DNA of 64,000 nucleotides from Vibrio ezurae NBRC 102218. GTDB lineage: Bacteria; Pseudomonadota; Gammaproteobacteria; Enterobacterales; Vibrionaceae. Positions within the stretch are counted from its first letter, which is position 1, and each line of letters opens with the position of its first letter. Shown piece after piece: positions 61,214-64,000 of this stretch. Made by a program: the position numbers and the translations under genes. Below the pieces are notes generated by a model. It saw only the letters and a list, made by a program, of their open reading frames with translations. It had not been told where the DNA came from and searched no databases. The stretch spans positions 98,133 to 162,132 of the forward strand of contig NZ_BATM01000019.1 in NCBI RefSeq assembly GCF_000467185.1, written 5' to 3'.

Positions 61214-61450
61214 CTATGCAAATGCCTCCTTATTGGCATTAAGCATACGTTTTAAAGAATCAGAGAAACGTGTTTTTTTCGCGACCGTTAAACGTCCAGC
61301 ATAATAGAGTTCGATTAATACACCGTTATCGCAAATATCACACTGACTTTCGCAATGCATTTGCTCCAAAAACATTTCCATTTTATAAGGGGATAGCTGA
61401 AATCTGTCTATTTCGTCACCCCGATTGCAATTGTAAATAATAACTTCCAT
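61214..61450 (-). CDS. Small cysteine-rich protein behind an FNR box
   Basis: A 78-aa protein, MEVIIYNCNRGDEIDRFQLS, with a cysteine cluster (MHCESQCDICDNG) that could bind iron-sulfur or zinc, and a basic C-terminal helix (KKTRFSDSLKRMLNANK). ATG at 61450 has AAGGAG 5 bases upstream. A perfect FNR box lies 112 bases before the start, with a -10-like TATGTG at class II spacing. No family recognised. The cysteines and probable anaerobic control suggest a redox or metal role (inference). Confidence 0.7.
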   Translation of the reverse strand: MEVIIYNCNRGDEIDRFQLSPYKMEMFLEQMHCESQCDICDNGVLIELYYAGRLTVAKKTRFSDSLKRMLNANKEAFA

Positions 61451-61555
61451 CTTCACTCCTTGAAGAATTGCAACGATTTCCTGCCTTTACTATGGCTGAT
61501 ATTTTTAGGTTTTTTATAGATTAAAATCACATACTTACGTTTAATGAATGCATCT

Positions 61556-61569
61556 TTGATCGCGATCAA
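61556..61569 (-). promoter_or_regulatory. Perfect FNR-type box
   Basis: TTGAT-CGCG-ATCAA, an exact match to the FNR consensus. The only gene correctly placed is the small gene starting at 61450 on the minus strand; there is no rightward gene nearby and the OFA gene lies upstream behind its own terminator. Confidence 0.7.
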
Positions 61570-61714
61570 TATACGCAAGCAAATGCACTTATTGTTTGTG
61601 AGGTAAGTCAATATTTGTTGTAGGAGACTGAAAGAAAAAGTGAGATTTTCCGAAAGCTTACGATCGATGAGGCGGTAAACGTGATAAAAATAGCGGTATT
61701 ACACAGCCAATAGA

Positions 61715-61747
61715 CGAAAGGCTCGCATTTGCGAGCCTTTCGTATTT
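61715..61747 (-). terminator. Terminator of OFA transporter gene
   Basis: Perfect 12-bp stem CGAAAGGCTCGC / GCGAGCCTTTCG with loop ATTT; T-rich on the minus strand (preceded by CTAT, followed by TCTAT on that strand) and ATTTTT on the plus strand. Confidence 0.88.
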
Positions 61748-61761
61748 TTCAAATTAATCTA

Positions 61762-62994
61762 TTAAGCCGCAGCCAGTTGAAGAGACTTCTCTTCTGAAAT
61801 AGGGCGAGTGACCAGAGAGAGAACAACACACGCTGCCATCATGACCGCGGTGATAGTGTAGGCCAACGTATAGCCTTCTCCATGTGTCATTGAGAAGCCA
61901 ACAATCGCTGCGCCAATCGCACCACCAATACCCCATGCGGTATAAAGTACGCCGTAGTTTGTACCGTAGTTTTTCAGACCATAAAATTCAGCCGTAATGG
62001 ATGGGAACACCGCAAGCAGCGTACCGTAGCCAACGGCAGCAATTGCAGTGCCTACAATAAGTGCGGCTTCAGATTTGAACGTTGCGAACATAGCCATATT
62101 GATGCCTTGCAGTGCAAAAGCGATGAATAAAGTGCGTAGGCCGCCAATCTTGTCAGATAAAATACCCGCACCAATACGGCCACCTGAGTTAAATATAGCC
62201 AAAATAGAGGCTAGGTAGACTGCGTTGGGTAGGTTAGCTTGCACACTAGCAATGGTCGTGATGTTGCCGATGATCATAAGACCGGTCGCCGATGCAAACG
62301 CGTACATGATCCACAAAGAGTAGAATTGTGGCGTTTTCAGCATCACTTTCCATGAAATATCGTTGTTTTTCTTCGCTTCTACTGGAGCCTTACCTGCTTT
62401 TACCTTCGGTGCCTGTGGTACATAGTCAGCAGGTGGGTTATTGATTGTTGCTGCCAGTGGCACAGCAATGACAAGAACCGCAATCCCTAAGATCATAAAG
62501 CTTTGGTCAATGCCGTAATGGGTAATTAATGCTGAGGTTAAAGGGGCGAGATAAACAGCTGCAAGACCAAATCCAGCAGCAATAAGACCATTAACTAGCC
62601 CTTTTTTCGATGAGTGGAACCACTTCATTGCGGCAGGTGAAAGACACGCATAGCCAAAACCGATACCCGCGCCCGCAACAACGCCAAATGTCATACTTAG
62701 CATGGCTGGAGTGCTTGCAAAGCTTGAGCCAATCATACCTAAACCCGTTAAGGTTGCCCCTAACATTAGAATGTTTCTTGGGCCCATTCTATCTTGCAAT
62801 ATGCCTGCAACTAAAAGGGCGATAGAGAAAGTGATCGTTGCAATTGCATACGGTTGTGATGCATCAGCTGCATTCCATCCATGATCTGTTACCAGAGCCT
62901 TGTTGAAAATACTCCAAGCATAAAGAATGCCTAAACAAAGGTTGATACAGAATCCTGCTATCAGGATGCGCATCGCTTTATCGATCTTTTTCAT
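61762..62994 (-). CDS. OFA-family MFS transporter (oxalate/formate antiporter-like)
   Basis: A 410-aa MFS carrier with 12 helices. It starts IDKAMRILIAGFCINLCLGILYAWS, the OFA-family signature (usually [LIV]xCxG..YaWS), with later DRMGPR and the central loop VPQAPKVKAGKAPVEAKK. OFA proteins move oxalate, formate, pyruvate or lactate; YhjX in Escherichia coli is a pyruvate-induced member. ATG at 62994 is the only good start. Single gene, 110-base leader unremarkable. Confidence 0.85.
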   Translation of the reverse strand: MKKIDKAMRILIAGFCINLCLGILYAWSIFNKALVTDHGWNAADASQPYAIATITFSIALLVAGILQDRMGPRNILMLGATLTGLGMIGSSFASTPAMLSMTFGVVAGAGIGFGYACLSPAAMKWFHSSKKGLVNGLIAAGFGLAAVYLAPLTSALITHYGIDQSFMILGIAVLVIAVPLAATINNPPADYVPQAPKVKAGKAPVEAKKNNDISWKVMLKTPQFYSLWIMYAFASATGLMIIGNITTIASVQANLPNAVYLASILAIFNSGGRIGAGILSDKIGGLRTLFIAFALQGINMAMFATFKSEAALIVGTAIAAVGYGTLLAVFPSITAEFYGLKNYGTNYGVLYTAWGIGGAIGAAIVGFSMTHGEGYTLAYTITAVMMAACVVLSLVTRPISEEKSLQLAAA

Positions 62995-63544
62995 CGTTTT
63001 TTTCTCTGTGCCTTATGGCTGGGTCAATGTAGGTGAATAATTGGAAATATTAAAAAATACTTTGGCTTTATCAAAATTCCCAAGTATGAGATGCGCGAAT
63101 TGTACACAAGTTATTTTTGATTTAAATCTCTTTTTACCAAAAATGGAAAATTATTTTTCAATCCAATTTTTGTCGTTGTATTTCCATCAATTACAGAAAG
63201 ATTTGCTTACGTTTTATTGATCTAGTGCGCATTAGTAGGCTTGAAATTCACCCGGAATGTGAGGTAAGAGGTATTTATTGGAAATTGTTTTTAGTAACAA
63301 AACACTAACATCCCACGTCATTTTCTTTGGCTAGCTAGCGGTTTTTGTTTGAGTTAGGTGTTTTTTTGATTTAGGACAAAGCCTGTATGTTAATGAATTG
63401 TAAAATAACCGTATATTTCAGAGAGTTGAACACAATTTGCCAAGAAATAAACCGTTGCAATCGACTGTTTTTCCGTCAAAATACACTGAAAACTTAGATT
63501 CCATATATGAAAGGTCGCTTTGCTAAGGTTGAGTGAGGGTTTGT
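62995..63544. other. Divergent intergenic region without recognised gene
   Basis: About 550 AT-rich bases between the OFA gene and the last gene. A palindrome TTGTACACAA is at 63100-63109. No frame, RNA gene or consensus operator was recognised. Confidence 0.4.
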
Positions 63545-63901
63545 ATGAAAATATTTTTACTACTTTTTATTTCTGTTTCGGCAGGTGCTGCCTCGGCTGA
63601 GCACTTAACATCATTTTTGTATGGTTTGAGTACCGCATCATTGGCTGTGGGCGTTTGCTTTTGGCTTGCATTTCGTTCATCACGTTGGCCACAACTGGCG
63701 GTGTTTTTGCTACTCATGGGAATGTTGTGCAAATTGACCATAACAGTCGTTTCAACGATTATGGGTGTTAAAGCGGGTCTGATTACCTCTCCGTTAATTT
63801 TCTCTCTTTCATACCTCTTTTTTGCTATCGCAACGACGTACGTTTATTTCTATTTCAAAGATAAGAGCACCAACCGAAAGTTAGGTCTTGGGCAAAAGTA
63901 A
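63545..63901 (+). CDS. Small membrane protein, unknown function
   Basis: A 118-aa protein with an N-terminal signal or helix (IFLLLFISVSAGAASAE) and three more hydrophobic segments. ATG at 63545 follows GAGGG by 5 bases; an earlier GTG at 63533 overlaps it. Ends with a basic tail (KDKSTNRKLGLGQK). No family recognised. A terminator follows. Confidence 0.6.
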   Translation: MKIFLLLFISVSAGAASAEHLTSFLYGLSTASLAVGVCFWLAFRSSRWPQLAVFLLLMGMLCKLTITVVSTIMGVKAGLITSPLIFSLSYLFFAIATTYVYFYFKDKSTNRKLGLGQK

Positions 63902-63944
63902 CCGCACGTCTATTTTCAATATAGTTGTCGACTTAACATGGAAG

Positions 63945-63977
63945 CCGCTAATGCAATTCAGCACTAGCGGTTTTTTT
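63945..63977 (+). terminator. Terminator at window end
   Basis: Stem CCGCTAATGC / GCACTAGCGG (one mismatch) with a 6-base loop and seven T, 44 bases after the last gene. Confidence 0.88.
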
Positions 63978-64000
63978 GATCCAAAAATGACATGAGTTGA

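Noticed and set aside
1..64000. tRNA, rRNA, intact IS or prophage
   Set aside because: Scanned both strands for T-loop/acceptor patterns, rRNA motifs, transposases with flanking inverted repeats, and phage structural genes; none found.

Overview
The window reads as a chromosomal segment of a marine gammaproteobacterium of the Vibrionaceae, most likely Vibrio. Grounds: an Lpp lipoprotein with the short SYTK tail, an OmpU-like porin, a ShyA-type M23 endopeptidase, a second-copy-style pstSCAB with no phoU, malK divergent from malEFG, NhaD, PopT (DUF368), and dispersed ATACCAAT-ended palindromic elements common in this family. From memory, the neighbourhood of popT, DUF523/photolyase/L,D-transpeptidase/Lpp/helicase, pstSCAB and shyA resembles the second chromosome of Vibrio cholerae; I could not check this. 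No rRNA, tRNA, CRISPR array or intact insertion sequence was recognised.

Layout. 1-11 kb: a partial LysR gene cut by the window edge, a methyltransferase, a porin, queD-queE, an M15-like peptidase, a DUF1353 gene, a GH13 glycosidase, and a tightly overlapped leftward operon popT / small anchored protein / SCO1 / PCuAC / RsgA. 11-20 kb: an SMR transporter, a GcvA-type LysR regulator and a UgpABCE-like ABC importer whose operon also encodes a PHP-type (CehA/McbA) phosphoesterase and a HAD phosphatase, suggesting uptake and intracellular dephosphorylation of an organophosphate. 19.5-26.3 kb: a PepT-like peptidase behind an FNR-type box, then a cation-homeostasis locus (nhaD, divergent kefG-like/kefB-like and an overlapping MFS gene).

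26.3-30.1 kb is an accessory island. It holds a Phd/YefM antitoxin with a frameshifted ParE toxin, a secreted orphan, gene debris, a decayed second copy of the 3' end of the MFS gene, and a two-gene module: a SatD-like protein (cyclase-like domain plus helix-turn-helix) overlapping a DUF3307 membrane protein, preceded by an array of 18-bp palindromes at 29-bp spacing. That module is my best candidate for an undescribed regulated system. 30-44 kb returns to core functions: yiaVW, an EamA exporter, a transposase-like zinc-ribbon gene divergent from DUF523/DUF1722-phrB, an L,D-transpeptidase facing lpp, a DEAD-box helicase, and pstSCAB behind a three-half-site Pho box.

44-50 kb is the maltose transporter with MalT-like and CRP-like sites between malK and malE. 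50-52.3 kb is a second, smaller accessory patch with an orphan gene bracketed by attC-like folds. 52-64 kb carries shyA, a glutaredoxin fusion, an OmpU-like porin, dbpA, a CAP-like lipoprotein, several small orphans (one behind a perfect FNR box), and an OFA-family MFS transporter.
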